Part shown: in pieces, positions 40,168 through 50,468 of the stretch
How the letters are laid out: every line of letters starts with the position of its first letter
Position numbering within the stretch: the first letter of the stretch is position 1
NCBI GenBank assembly: GCA_902595855.1
Contig: CACJRY010000005.1
Location: 1 to 64,000, forward strand
Length of the DNA stretch: 64,000 nucleotides
Reading direction: 5' to 3'
DNA from: an uncultured Alphaproteobacteria bacterium
Lineage (GTDB): Bacteria > Pseudomonadota > Alphaproteobacteria > HIMB59 > GCA-002718135
Position numbers and translations under genes: made by a program
Notes under the pieces: generated by a model
Seen by the model: only the letters and a program-made list of their open reading frames with translations
What the model was told of the DNA's origin: nothing
The model's database searches: none

Positions 40168-40578
40168 ATGGGCATAAATTATTGGTTATTAAAATCTGAG
40201 CCATCTACATGGTCCTGGGATGATCAGGTAAAAAGTAAAATAGACATGTGGGATGGTGTTAGAAATTATCAAGCTAGAAACAATTTGATAAAAATGAAAA
40301 AAAAGGATTTATGTTTTTTTTATCATTCTGTATCTGAAAAATCGATAGTTGGTATAGTTGAGGTAGTAAAAGAACATTATGCTGATCCTACTGATAAAAA
40401 AAATAAATTTGTTGTAGTGGATGTTAAAGCATTAAAGAAACTTAAAAATCCTGTTTCTCTTGAAAAAATAAAAAAAAATACTAAACTAAAAAATATTGCG
40501 TTGATTAAACAAAGTAGACTTTCTGTTATGCCCTTAAGAAAATTAGAATGGGATGAAGTCTTAAAACTTAGTGAATAA
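40168..40578 (+). CDS. EVE domain-containing protein
   Basis: WLLKSEPSTWSWDDQ...WDGVRNYQARNNL...FFYHS. Confidence 0.93.
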   Translation: MGINYWLLKSEPSTWSWDDQVKSKIDMWDGVRNYQARNNLIKMKKKDLCFFYHSVSEKSIVGIVEVVKEHYADPTDKKNKFVVVDVKALKKLKNPVSLEKIKKNTKLKNIALIKQSRLSVMPLRKLEWDEVLKLSE

Positions 40579-41479
40579 TATTACCAAACATATTTTCTGG
40601 TTATCCTCTTATCCTAAAAGTGGGAACACTCTTTTGAGATCAATCTTAACTTCAATTTTTTTTACAGATGATGGAAAGTTTAATTTTAATTTACTAAAAA
40701 ATATTCCACAAATTGAAAATACATCAAATTTAGAATTTATCAAATATACCAACAGTGAAGATTTTGAAAATATACATAAATTAGAAGTTCTCTCTAAATA
40801 TTGGCAAGATATCCAAAGTAAAAAAAATCTTGAGTTTGAAGGGGATTTCATTTTTATCAAAACCCATCATGCACTAATAGAGTTTCTAAAACATCCATAT
40901 ACAAATAGATCAAATACAAGGGGATTAATTTATGTAGTACGAGACCCTCGGGATGTTGTAATTTCACTTGCTCATCATAATAATATTTCAATAGAAAAAA
41001 GCATTGAAGTAGTCATGAACAAAAAGTTTGTCATTGAATGGCAAGATCCTATGCAAATTTTTTTAAATAGAAAAAAACCCCTAAGCTACTTATCAAGTTG
41101 GGATTTTCATTATGAGTCATGGATGGAAAATAATTTTGAATGCCCTCAACTATTAATAAAGTATGAAGAAATGATTTCCGATAAGTTTAGTGTTATAAGA
41201 AATTTGATTAAATTTTTTGAGTTTAATTATAATTTTAATTTTTCAAATTTAGATGCAAAAATAAACAACATTCTTGAGACTACAGATTTCGAATTATTAA
41301 AAAAAAATGAAAAGAAATACGGTTTTTCAGAAGCAGTAAATAAAAGTTTCTTTAACAAGGGGGTGACAAATCAATGGAAAAATAAATTAACAAAAGAGCA
41401 GATTACGTTAGTTGAAAAAAAATTTCATCCACTAATGAAAAAACTAGGTTATAAAACAATTTATTACAATAATAATTAA
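40571..41479 (+). CDS. Sulfotransferase (paralog 1)
   Basis: GTG start overlapping EVE gene; SSYPKSGNTLLR PAPS motif, YVVRDPRDVV. Confidence 0.87.
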   Translation: MNNITKHIFWLSSYPKSGNTLLRSILTSIFFTDDGKFNFNLLKNIPQIENTSNLEFIKYTNSEDFENIHKLEVLSKYWQDIQSKKNLEFEGDFIFIKTHHALIEFLKHPYTNRSNTRGLIYVVRDPRDVVISLAHHNNISIEKSIEVVMNKKFVIEWQDPMQIFLNRKKPLSYLSSWDFHYESWMENNFECPQLLIKYEEMISDKFSVIRNLIKFFEFNYNFNFSNLDAKINNILETTDFELLKKNEKKYGFSEAVNKSFFNKGVTNQWKNKLTKEQITLVEKKFHPLMKKLGYKTIYYNNN

Positions 41480-41491
41480 TTAAGCAAAAAA

Positions 41492-42370
41492 ATGTCAAAA
41501 CATATTTTTTGGATTTCATCTTATCCTAAAAGTGGCAACACTCTAGTCAGAGCAATAGTTAGTGCATTATTTTTTACTAAAGATGGAGTATTTAGGCTTG
41601 AACAATTAAAACACTCTACTCAGTTTGAAAAAAGAGATAGACTAAACTTAGTAAAAACAATAAACAAAAACGATTTTTTAAAACTTGATCAACTTAAAGT
41701 TCTCTCAAAATATTGGCAATTATTACAAGAAAAAAAAAATATGAATATCAATAAAGGATTTGGTTTTGTAAAATCACATTCATGCTATGTTTCTATGTTC
41801 AACAATTGGTTTACCAATAGCAACAACACTGCGGGATACATTTATGTATTAAGAGACCCAAGAGATGTGGCTGTATCTTGGTCTAAGCATGCTAACTTAT
41901 CATACGATGACTCAATAAATTTTATGTCTAATTTTGATTCATGTATTGAGTGGGCCGATACAGAATCAGAGTTACCTCCTGAGATAAAACCAAAATCTTT
42001 TATATCTTCATGGGATGAGCATGTTTTATCCTGGACAAATAATAAATTAAACGTTCCAAAATTAATATTAAAGTATGAAGATCTTGTTTATAATAAAGTA
42101 GAAACGATTAATATAATTATTGATTTTTTTGAAAAGCAACTTGAAATACAATTTAATTTGAAAAAAGAAAAAATAGACAACATTGTAGAGTCAACAAATT
42201 TCAAAGAAGTAAAATTGCAAGAAAGCCAAAATGGATTTATAGAAGCTGCAAATGGAGTTTTTTTTAGAAAAGGAAAAAAAAATCAATGGAAAAAAGAATT
42301 AAATGAAAAGCAAATCACAAGATTAGAAAATAAATTTAGAGATTTTATGAATAAATTTGGTTATGATTAG
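41492..42370 (+). CDS. Sulfotransferase (paralog 2)
   Basis: SSYPKSGNTLVRAIV, YVLRDPRDVAVSW; clearly homologous to upstream gene. Confidence 0.87.
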   Translation: MSKHIFWISSYPKSGNTLVRAIVSALFFTKDGVFRLEQLKHSTQFEKRDRLNLVKTINKNDFLKLDQLKVLSKYWQLLQEKKNMNINKGFGFVKSHSCYVSMFNNWFTNSNNTAGYIYVLRDPRDVAVSWSKHANLSYDDSINFMSNFDSCIEWADTESELPPEIKPKSFISSWDEHVLSWTNNKLNVPKLILKYEDLVYNKVETINIIIDFFEKQLEIQFNLKKEKIDNIVESTNFKEVKLQESQNGFIEAANGVFFRKGKKNQWKKELNEKQITRLENKFRDFMNKFGYD

Positions 42371-42381
42371 GTTAAATTATT

Positions 42382-44316
42382 ATGAGTGAGAAGTATAAAA
42401 TAAAAGACAGCTGGATAAGAGATGCAAAAATTAATAAAGCAGACTATGAAAAGATGTACAAAGAGTCAATCACAGAAAATGAAAGTTTTTGGTCTAAAGA
42501 AGGTAAAAGAATAGAATGGTTTGAGCCATATACAAAAATAAAAGATGTAATTTACAGTAAGGATAAGGTTGATATTAAATGGTATTATGATGGAACTACA
42601 AACGCATCATTAAATTGCGTGGATAGACATGCAAAAAATAATCCTGATAAAACAGCGATAATTTGGGAAAGTGACGACCCAACTAAAGCAAAAAAAATAA
42701 GTTATAAAGAATTGCAATCTGAGGTTTGTAAAATGGCAAACGCACTTAAAAAAATAGGTGTAAAGAAAGGTGACAGAGTAACTATTTATTTAACTATGAT
42801 ACCAGAACTAGCCTATGTGATGCTTGCCTGTGCTAGAATAGGAGCAATACACTCAATAATATTTGGTGGTTTTTCATCAGAGTCTATAGCAGGAAGAGTT
42901 AAAGATTGTAATTCTAAATTTATTATAACTGCTGATGAAGGAATTAGGGGTGGAAAAAATATTCCTCTCAAAGAAATCACTGACAAAGCTCTAGAAAGCT
43001 GTCCAGATGTTAATAAGTGTTTAGTTGTTAGATATACTAATAATAAAGTAAATATGCTTAATGAGAGAGACATTTATCTTGATGAATTAATTTCTGATGT
43101 TGATGATTATTGTGAACCGGTAGAAATGAATGCTGAAGATCCTCTGTTTATTTTATACACTTCAGGATCAACTGGCAAACCCAAGGGCGTTTTACACACA
43201 ACAGGTGGTTATCTTGTATATGCATCAATGACACACGAATATATTTTTAACTATAAAGAAGATGATATCTATTGGTGTACGGCTGATATTGGCTGGATTA
43301 CAGGACATAGTTATATTATTTATGGTCCACTCGCTAACGGAGCGACCACTGTAATGTTTGAAGGGGTTCCAAACTATCCAAGTTTCGCAAGATTTTGGGA
43401 AGTTATAGACAAGCATAAGGTAAATATTTTTTATACAGCACCAACAGCAATTAGAGCTTTAATGAGGGAAGGAAACGACTATGTTAAAAAAACATCAAGA
43501 TCTTCTTTAAAGTTACTTGGTACTGTTGGAGAGCCAATAAATCCTGAGGCTTGGAAATGGTATTACGAAATTCCTGGCAATTCTGAATGTCCCATAGTTG
43601 ATACATGGTGGCAAACAGAAACTGGAGGAATTTTGATCTCACCGCAAAGTGGGGCTATCGATTTAAAGCCAGGTTCTGCCTCCAAGCCGTTTTTTGGAAT
43701 TGAGCCATGTATAGTAAATAAGGATGGAGAAGAACAAGACGGAGAGTCAGAAGGGATGTTATGCCTAAAAAATTCATGGCCAGGTCAAATGCGTACTGTT
43801 TATGGTGATCATGAAAGATTTATATCAACATACTTTTCTCAATTTAATGGAAAATATTTTACTGGTGATGGCTGCAGAAGAGATAAGGATGGATACTATT
43901 GGATAACTGGTAGGGTTGATGATGTTATAATAGTTTCAGGCCATAATCTTGGAACCGCAGAAATTGAAAGTGCTTTTGTCTCTCATCCTCAGGTTTCAGA
44001 GGCTGCGGTAGTTGGCTACCCACATGATATTAAAGGAAATGGATTATATTGTTATGTTTCTTTAGTTGTTGGTGCAGAAAGTAGTAATGAATTAAAAAAG
44101 GAATTAATTCAAACTATTAGATCAAAAATTGGTCCTATTGCAAAACCTGATTTTATTCATTTTACAGACGGCTTACCTAAAACACGGTCGGGGAAAATTA
44201 TGCGAAGAATATTAAGAAAAATTGCTGCTAATGAACATGATCAATTAGGAGATATTACAACATTGGCTGATCCAAGTGTAGTTGAAAAATTAATTTCAAA
44301 TAGACTTAACATTTAG
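42382..44316 (+). CDS. acs: Acetyl-CoA synthetase
   Basis: [43 protein letters not shown]. Confidence 0.96.
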   Translation: MSEKYKIKDSWIRDAKINKADYEKMYKESITENESFWSKEGKRIEWFEPYTKIKDVIYSKDKVDIKWYYDGTTNASLNCVDRHAKNNPDKTAIIWESDDPTKAKKISYKELQSEVCKMANALKKIGVKKGDRVTIYLTMIPELAYVMLACARIGAIHSIIFGGFSSESIAGRVKDCNSKFIITADEGIRGGKNIPLKEITDKALESCPDVNKCLVVRYTNNKVNMLNERDIYLDELISDVDDYCEPVEMNAEDPLFILYTSGSTGKPKGVLHTTGGYLVYASMTHEYIFNYKEDDIYWCTADIGWITGHSYIIYGPLANGATTVMFEGVPNYPSFARFWEVIDKHKVNIFYTAPTAIRALMREGNDYVKKTSRSSLKLLGTVGEPINPEAWKWYYEIPGNSECPIVDTWWQTETGGILISPQSGAIDLKPGSASKPFFGIEPCIVNKDGEEQDGESEGMLCLKNSWPGQMRTVYGDHERFISTYFSQFNGKYFTGDGCRRDKDGYYWITGRVDDVIIVSGHNLGTAEIESAFVSHPQVSEAAVVGYPHDIKGNGLYCYVSLVVGAESSNELKKELIQTIRSKIGPIAKPDFIHFTDGLPKTRSGKIMRRILRKIAANEHDQLGDITTLADPSVVEKLISNRLNI

Positions 44317-44868
44317 CTACCTTGCTTCCCAATGCTTTAAACACCTAGGTTCATAAATATCTGCTGCACCTACTTGGGTTCTGTCACCACCTTGAGTTTT
44401 TCTATATGTTTTTGTTGCTTCCATTCCACATACGTTACAAAAACCATAAATTTTTATTATTTTATCAGACAATCCAAGAAGCATTGAAGATGTTTCCCAA
44501 GGTCTCCCTCTAGAGTCTTGATCCAACCCTGAAGACACAACATCAATGCCATTATTTAATATTATCTCAACATTTTCTAATGTTTCATTTGTGTTCATAA
44601 ATTGAATTTCATCTAAAAAAACAACATCGACTAAATCTTGTTGAAATTTAAAATTAGTTTTTACGTGATCCCAGTTCTTCATTGCAAAACATTCATGACT
44701 TAAATCGTTGTGTGTAATTATTTTCTCTTGATGATAACGATTGTCAATTATAGGCTTAATTACAATAATTTTTTTATTTTGATGTTTGGCCCACAATATT
44801 CTTTTTAACAGTTCACTAGTTTTACCAGCAAACATGGCGCCGACGATAGTTTCTAGTTTTCCTCTCAT
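44317..44868 (-). CDS. tdk: Thymidine kinase
   Basis: VGAMFAGKTSELLKR, DEIQF, zinc cysteines CNVCG...CLKHW. Confidence 0.96.
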   Translation of the reverse strand: MRGKLETIVGAMFAGKTSELLKRILWAKHQNKKIIVIKPIIDNRYHQEKIITHNDLSHECFAMKNWDHVKTNFKFQQDLVDVVFLDEIQFMNTNETLENVEIILNNGIDVVSSGLDQDSRGRPWETSSMLLGLSDKIIKIYGFCNVCGMEATKTYRKTQGGDRTQVGAADIYEPRCLKHWEAR

Positions 44869-46004
44869 AAAGACAGATCCTTTTTTATAGCATTATATAT
44901 ATCTTGTACATTTAAAGAGAGTAAACATCCTGCTGGTTTTTTAAAATTTTCTAGATAATAGTTTTTAACACCTCTATTATTTATATCTTTAAAATTATTA
45001 TTTTTAATTTTTAAGCTATTGAGCCGTAAACTGTCATAACAGCCGAAAGAATTTTGATAGTTAAAAATATCTGTTAAGCCGCAAGGTGCATTACAATAAG
45101 CAGATGTAAAATTATTTTCTATACCTTTAATTAAATTATAATTTTTTAATAAAATTTTACTTGAAACGCTAGTTTCTAACAACATGCCTCTTTTGTTAAG
45201 CATTTTTGCTACATGTAATGGCCCAGAGTCCATGAATAAGCCATATTGAATATTTTTGATATATGAAATAAGTTCTGATTTATTTTTTGGATCAACCAAT
45301 GTAACATTTTTTTTGCTTAAATTATTAAATAAGTAATGTGATATCTTCGAGTCACAGTCTAAACATATCTCCACAACATAATCCTGTGTTAATAAATTAA
45401 GAAGATCATTTAAAATTACTATTGGCATACTTCTTATAGGTGAGCTGGAAATTGGAAAAATTGATATTTTATTAATTTTATTATTATTTTTTATAAATTG
45501 TCTTTTTCTGGGTTGTGCAATACCAAAATAATTAATAATTTCTTCAAATATATTAGATCTTGAATATTTTTGATTTACTAAATTGTTAATCTCTAGAGTT
45601 AAATGAAAAATAGTATCAAAATTATTAAATTCATTTTTTTCAATTATAAATGGGTAAATTTTAGGTATTTTATAAAAATCTCTGAATATAATTTCGTACT
45701 CTCCAGTAAAAGCAACCCCCAAATTATCAAATTTAATTATCTCACTTAATTTTTTAATTGCCATTGCATATTCAATAGCATCTCCCAACCCAATACTTGG
45801 TGGAAGACAAAATAATATATTTTTGCTTATTTTTGTAGCTGGAAGTCTTTTTTCACGCTTCAAAAATTTAATTACTAAGCTATTTTCCTTATTTAATTTT
45901 TTCCAAAGGTAAGTGTTTTTACTGAAATAAACATTATTTGATGTAATATTAAATTTTGTAAATGAAGTTTTGATTTCATTTAAGGAAAAGCTAAAAAATG
46001 GCAT
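44865..46004 (-). CDS. Putative GT9-like glycosyltransferase
   Basis: SPIRSMPIVILNDLL...GLFMDSGPLHVAKMLNKRGMLLET resembling heptosyltransferase C-terminal domain. Confidence 0.6.
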   Translation of the reverse strand: MPFFSFSLNEIKTSFTKFNITSNNVYFSKNTYLWKKLNKENSLVIKFLKREKRLPATKISKNILFCLPPSIGLGDAIEYAMAIKKLSEIIKFDNLGVAFTGEYEIIFRDFYKIPKIYPFIIEKNEFNNFDTIFHLTLEINNLVNQKYSRSNIFEEIINYFGIAQPRKRQFIKNNNKINKISIFPISSSPIRSMPIVILNDLLNLLTQDYVVEICLDCDSKISHYLFNNLSKKNVTLVDPKNKSELISYIKNIQYGLFMDSGPLHVAKMLNKRGMLLETSVSSKILLKNYNLIKGIENNFTSAYCNAPCGLTDIFNYQNSFGCYDSLRLNSLKIKNNNFKDINNRGVKNYYLENFKKPAGCLLSLNVQDIYNAIKKDLSL

Positions 46005-46023
46005 TTATGTATTATATACTTTC

Positions 46024-47292
46024 ATGAATAGAAGCACAAAAACAAGATATACAATTTTTCAAATATTAATTGAAATTTTCAAAAAAAATAAAAATTATGA
46101 AAATGTTTTTGATGAAAAAATATCTGAATTTGATTTTAGTCAGAAAGAAATCTCTTTTATTAATAATATCTGCCTAAACACAATGAGAAGAAGTATTCAT
46201 TGTAAATTAATCTTAGATAAATTTGCCAAAAAAAGACTTAAGACAAATGAATTTATACTTTTATCTTCTGCTGTTGTTCAAATTGTCTACTTAAAAATTA
46301 AACCGTATGCAGTTTTAAACGAAACTGTAAATGTATCCAAAAAAATAAAAGTTTTTCCTGGCTTTGTTAATGCTATTCTAAAAAATATTTTGAAAAATAT
46401 AAAAGATATAGAAAAGACAAAAATTGAATTAAGTGATTTTCCAAATTGGTTTATTAGTGAAGTAAATAAGAGCAAAAACTTAGATCTTTCTTACTTCATT
46501 AAAACTTTTTATAAACAACCTGATCTCCATCTCGTTTTTAAGTCCAAAGAAGCTCTTAATAATTTTTTTGGATCTCACACAAAGAGCTCACCTAAATCTG
46601 CTTTTATAGATGATAACAAAAAGGTTAGTGAGATAGAAAATTTTAATAAAGGTGAGTGGTGGGTACAAGACTTTTCATCAATGATACCAATAGCAATTAA
46701 TGATAAAATAAAAAATTATGATGTTCTCGATATATGTGCTGCGCCTGGCGGTAAATCTTTTCAGTTGCTATCTGATAATAATGTTTTGCTGAATGACATA
46801 AGCAAAAAAAGAATTTTAAGACTTAAAGAAAACTTATCAAGATTAAATTTTAAACCTAAAATTTATAATTTAAATGCTTTAAATTTTGATGAGAAAAATA
46901 AATTTGATATAGTAATCTTAGATTCTCCATGTTCTGCTATTGGAACAATAAGAAAACATCCTGAAATATTATTTAAGCCAACTAAACCAAATTTAATAAG
47001 TTTAAATAAGCTTCAAAAAAGCTTACTTAAAAAATCATCTAAATTAGTCAAAAAAAAAGGAAAAATAATTTATATGGTTTGTTCATTCTTTCATTCAGAA
47101 ACAATTCAAATAGTTAAAAATTTTTTAGATGAGAACAAAAATTTTAGCCTAGAACAATATAAAACAAATTCGACTATATTTGATGTGAATGGTTTAATTT
47201 CTGATGAAGGATATTTTTTTACACTGCCAAAAAAGTTTAAAGATTTTTATATTGATGGTTTTTTTTCAGCTCAGTTATTTAGAAATGATTAA
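46024..47292 (+). CDS. rsmB: 16S rRNA m5C967 methyltransferase RsmB/Sun family
   Basis: NusB-like N-terminus, WWVQDFSSMIP, DICAAPGGKSFQL, LDSPCSAIGTIRKHPE; ATG at 46024 avoids overlap with the divergent gene. Confidence 0.92.
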   Translation: MNRSTKTRYTIFQILIEIFKKNKNYENVFDEKISEFDFSQKEISFINNICLNTMRRSIHCKLILDKFAKKRLKTNEFILLSSAVVQIVYLKIKPYAVLNETVNVSKKIKVFPGFVNAILKNILKNIKDIEKTKIELSDFPNWFISEVNKSKNLDLSYFIKTFYKQPDLHLVFKSKEALNNFFGSHTKSSPKSAFIDDNKKVSEIENFNKGEWWVQDFSSMIPIAINDKIKNYDVLDICAAPGGKSFQLLSDNNVLLNDISKKRILRLKENLSRLNFKPKIYNLNALNFDEKNKFDIVILDSPCSAIGTIRKHPEILFKPTKPNLISLNKLQKSLLKKSSKLVKKKGKIIYMVCSFFHSETIQIVKNFLDENKNFSLEQYKTNSTIFDVNGLISDEGYFFTLPKKFKDFYIDGFFSAQLFRND

Positions 47293-48835
47293 AAAGAAAA
47301 TATATTTAATAGTTAGAAAATTTTTATTAATATATTTATCAATATTTTCAGGAAAAATAAAATTTAAATTATTATCGGGTTTAAATTTTAAAATAATTGA
47401 TTTTAATAATTATGAAAAAAATAAAAACTTAATATTCAGAAAGGATTTTTTTAAGTTAGAAAAAAACTCACTAGTTTACAATTTTGACTTTATAAATTTA
47501 TGCAACAAACTAGGAGGGAAAAGGGGTATTGAAATTGCAAAATTTGGTATTTTTAATTGGTATAAAGCCAATAAATTCAAATCAAGCTTTGTTTGGGACA
47601 CTGAACAAACAGCAAAAAGGATTTTAAATTTAGTATATAATTTTGATTTTATTAACTCAATATCTACAAAAAAGGATGAGCAAAAATTAAAAAAAATATT
47701 AAAAGTTAATATAGATGTTTTTGATAAGCTTATTTTTTCTAAAAATTTTGAAAAGCATTCTTTGCTAGAGCTTAAAGTATATATTTTAACAAAGTTTATT
47801 TTAGGTAATAAAATTGTAAATATTAAAAACAAATTTGAAATAATTATAAAAAATCACTTAGATAGTTTTTCAATGCACAAAAGTTATAATGCTTTAGAAC
47901 AAGCTAGATTTATAAATGATATTAATGAAATAATTTCTATGCTGTTAAACCTTAATAATGAAGTTGATGATTTATTTAATTTTACTAAAATAAAAATGGA
48001 GACAGTGCTGGCACAATATTTTCATAAGGATGGTAGTGTTGCTTTATTCAATGGATTTGGAAACCATAATATTGAAAAAATTAAATTAGCATTAAGTGAA
48101 AAACAAAATATAAGAAAGATAGAATATCCTGAAAGCATTAATGGTATATTTTATTTTGAAGATAAGTTAAAAAAAATTTTCTTTGATATTGTTCAACCTA
48201 CAAACACCTCAATATCTAAAAAACTTAGTGCAGGAACATTGTCAATTGAATTTAGTTCTGAAAAAGAAAAAATAATTACAAATTGTGGCTCTCTTGAGAA
48301 AACTACCGGCGATGCTTCTTATTTGAGATATTCTGCAGCTCATTCTACTGTTATTCTTGAAAATACAAACATAAGTGAAATTAGAAATAATCAACCGCAC
48401 ATAAAATTTCCTCAAATAGTTTCTTTCAAAAAAATAAGCGACGGCATGAACCATGCCATAGAAGCATCTCATAACGGCTATATGAAAAATTATAAAAAAA
48501 TTGTAAAACGAAAAATTTATTATGAAGAAAATAAAAATTCTTTATTTGGAGAAGATTTAATCATTTCATCAATCTCAAAAAACAAAGAAGTAATTTATCA
48601 TATTAGATTTCATGTTTTGCCAAATATTAATATCACACAAACAAATAGTAAAAAAAGCGTTATTCTTAAAACAAATAATAATTCTATATGGCTATTTAAT
48701 GCTAGCAAAGATTTATCTCTAGAAGAAAGTGTTTTTGTTGACAAAAATGATGTTAAACAAACAAAACAGATAGTAATAAAAGGCATAACAAAACAAAATA
48801 GGGAAAAAATTAAATGGTCTCTCTCAAAAAAGTGA
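47285..48835 (+). CDS. Heparinase II/III family protein
   Basis: GIEIAKFGIFNWYKANKF..., AHSTVILENTNISEIR; located between rsmB and purH as in other Alphaproteobacteria. Confidence 0.87.
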   Translation: MIKKKIYLIVRKFLLIYLSIFSGKIKFKLLSGLNFKIIDFNNYEKNKNLIFRKDFFKLEKNSLVYNFDFINLCNKLGGKRGIEIAKFGIFNWYKANKFKSSFVWDTEQTAKRILNLVYNFDFINSISTKKDEQKLKKILKVNIDVFDKLIFSKNFEKHSLLELKVYILTKFILGNKIVNIKNKFEIIIKNHLDSFSMHKSYNALEQARFINDINEIISMLLNLNNEVDDLFNFTKIKMETVLAQYFHKDGSVALFNGFGNHNIEKIKLALSEKQNIRKIEYPESINGIFYFEDKLKKIFFDIVQPTNTSISKKLSAGTLSIEFSSEKEKIITNCGSLEKTTGDASYLRYSAAHSTVILENTNISEIRNNQPHIKFPQIVSFKKISDGMNHAIEASHNGYMKNYKKIVKRKIYYEENKNSLFGEDLIISSISKNKEVIYHIRFHVLPNINITQTNSKKSVILKTNNNSIWLFNASKDLSLEESVFVDKNDVKQTKQIVIKGITKQNREKIKWSLSKK

Positions 48836-50316
48836 CAAGTTATGCATTAGTTTCAGTTTATAATAAAAAAAATCTATATAATTTGTGTAATATTTTAAAA
48901 AAATATAAAATCGGAATAATCTCAACAGGATCTACCTCAAAAAAAATTAGATCATTAGGATTTACATGTTTTGAAATTTCTAAATTTACAAAATTTGATG
49001 AGGTTCTTGATGGAAGAGTTAAAACTCTTCATCCCAAAATATATATTTCTATATTACACAATAGAAATAATAAAGTTCATGAAAAAACTTTTGAGAAGAC
49101 AAATTTCCCAAAAATTGACCATGTAATTGTAAATCTCTATCCATTTAGTAAGTTCATTGATAAAAAAAAAGATGAAGCAATTGAAATGATCGACATTGGT
49201 GGATCTACTTTACTTAGAGCGTCTGCAAAAAATTATGAAAGCATAACAACTATTTGCTCCCCAGACGATTATAAACTTTTAAAGAAAAATATAGAAAAAA
49301 ATTTAGGTGCTACAGATTTAAATTTTAGAAAACTTATGGCAAAAAAAACTTTTGAACTAACTTTCCAATATGATCGAGATATATACAATTGGTTCTCAAA
49401 AAAAAATAAAGAAATATATTTGAGATATGGAGAAAACCCAGACCAAAGTGCAGTATTGAGAACAAATAAAGATAAAAGCATTATTGACAATAAAATTCAG
49501 GGAAAAGAGATTAGTTACAATAATATTTCTGATATTGATAGTGGTTTAGATTTCTTAAGTGAATTTAATGAACCAACAACTGTAATTATAAAACATAATA
49601 ATGCTTGTGGCGTTGCATCATCTTTAACAATAAAACAATCTTTTCTAAGAGCGCTAAAAAGTGATACGAAAAGTGCTTTTGGGGGAGTAGTATTAGTTAA
49701 TAAAAGAATAGATGAAGATTTGGCTAAAATTATTATAAAAAATTTTATTGAGATTTTAGTTGCGCCAAGTTTTACAAAAAAAGCAAGAAAGATTTTAAGT
49801 TCAAAGACAAAATTAATTTTAATTAATTCAAAATCAATACCAAAAATAAAAAAAGAGACAATAAAATCAGTAAGGATGGGGTCTTTATTACAAAAAAATA
49901 ATGATGCAAAAATATCAAAACATAATTTTACAACAGTATCAAAAAAAAATAAAATTTCTAAAAGAGAGAGTGAAGATATTTTGTTTGCATTTAGAGTTGT
50001 TAAACATATAAAATCTAATGCGGTAGTTCTAGTCAAAAACAAACAGACTATTGGTATAGGTGCAGGCCAGATGAATAGGTATGATGCAACAAAAATAGCA
50101 GTTATGAAATATAGAGAAAATTTTTCCTATAAAAATATAGTTTGTGCATCTGATGCATTTTTTCCTTTTACTGATAGCTTAAAATTATTAATAAAAAATA
50201 ACTGCACATGTATTGTAGAGCCAAACGGCTCAATAAATGATAAGAAGATAATTAACTTTGCTAATCAAAAAAATATAAAATTAATATTTTCCTCTAAGAG
50301 AGTTTTTAAGCACTAA
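48814..50316 (+). CDS. purH: AICAR transformylase/IMP cyclohydrolase
   Basis: ISTGSTSKKIR, DGRVKTLHPKI, VNLYPF, LRYGENPDQSA, IKHNNACGVA. Confidence 0.97.
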   Translation: MVSLKKVTSYALVSVYNKKNLYNLCNILKKYKIGIISTGSTSKKIRSLGFTCFEISKFTKFDEVLDGRVKTLHPKIYISILHNRNNKVHEKTFEKTNFPKIDHVIVNLYPFSKFIDKKKDEAIEMIDIGGSTLLRASAKNYESITTICSPDDYKLLKKNIEKNLGATDLNFRKLMAKKTFELTFQYDRDIYNWFSKKNKEIYLRYGENPDQSAVLRTNKDKSIIDNKIQGKEISYNNISDIDSGLDFLSEFNEPTTVIIKHNNACGVASSLTIKQSFLRALKSDTKSAFGGVVLVNKRIDEDLAKIIIKNFIEILVAPSFTKKARKILSSKTKLILINSKSIPKIKKETIKSVRMGSLLQKNNDAKISKHNFTTVSKKNKISKRESEDILFAFRVVKHIKSNAVVLVKNKQTIGIGAGQMNRYDATKIAVMKYRENFSYKNIVCASDAFFPFTDSLKLLIKNNCTCIVEPNGSINDKKIINFANQKNIKLIFSSKRVFKH

Positions 50317-50468
50317 TGAAAAAAAAAGAGTTATCGTATATTTTTAAGCTTATAAACAAACACCCATCAATATTAAGTGGTAGAAAAAAAATAAAAGAAA
50401 ATAATGAAAGAATAGCCAAAACCAAGAGGTTAATTAAAGATTTTATAAGAAAAAATAAATTTTATTAG
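50316..50468 (+). CDS. Small basic protein of unknown function
   Basis: 50 aa MKKKELSYIFKLINKHPSILSGRKKIKENNERIAKTKRLIKDFIRKNKFY; TAATG overlap with purH stop; below ORF-track size cutoff. Confidence 0.4.
   Translation: MKKKELSYIFKLINKHPSILSGRKKIKENNERIAKTKRLIKDFIRKNKFY

Noticed and set aside
47476-47832. 118-aa ORF antisense to heparinase II/III gene
   Set aside because: Antisense artefact in AT-rich DNA; the heparinase frame is supported by synteny and motifs.
49515-50042. 175-aa ORF on minus strand inside purH
   Set aside because: Fully antisense to a clearly conserved purH; low-complexity Phe/Leu/Ile-rich translation expected from A-rich coding strand; no motif.
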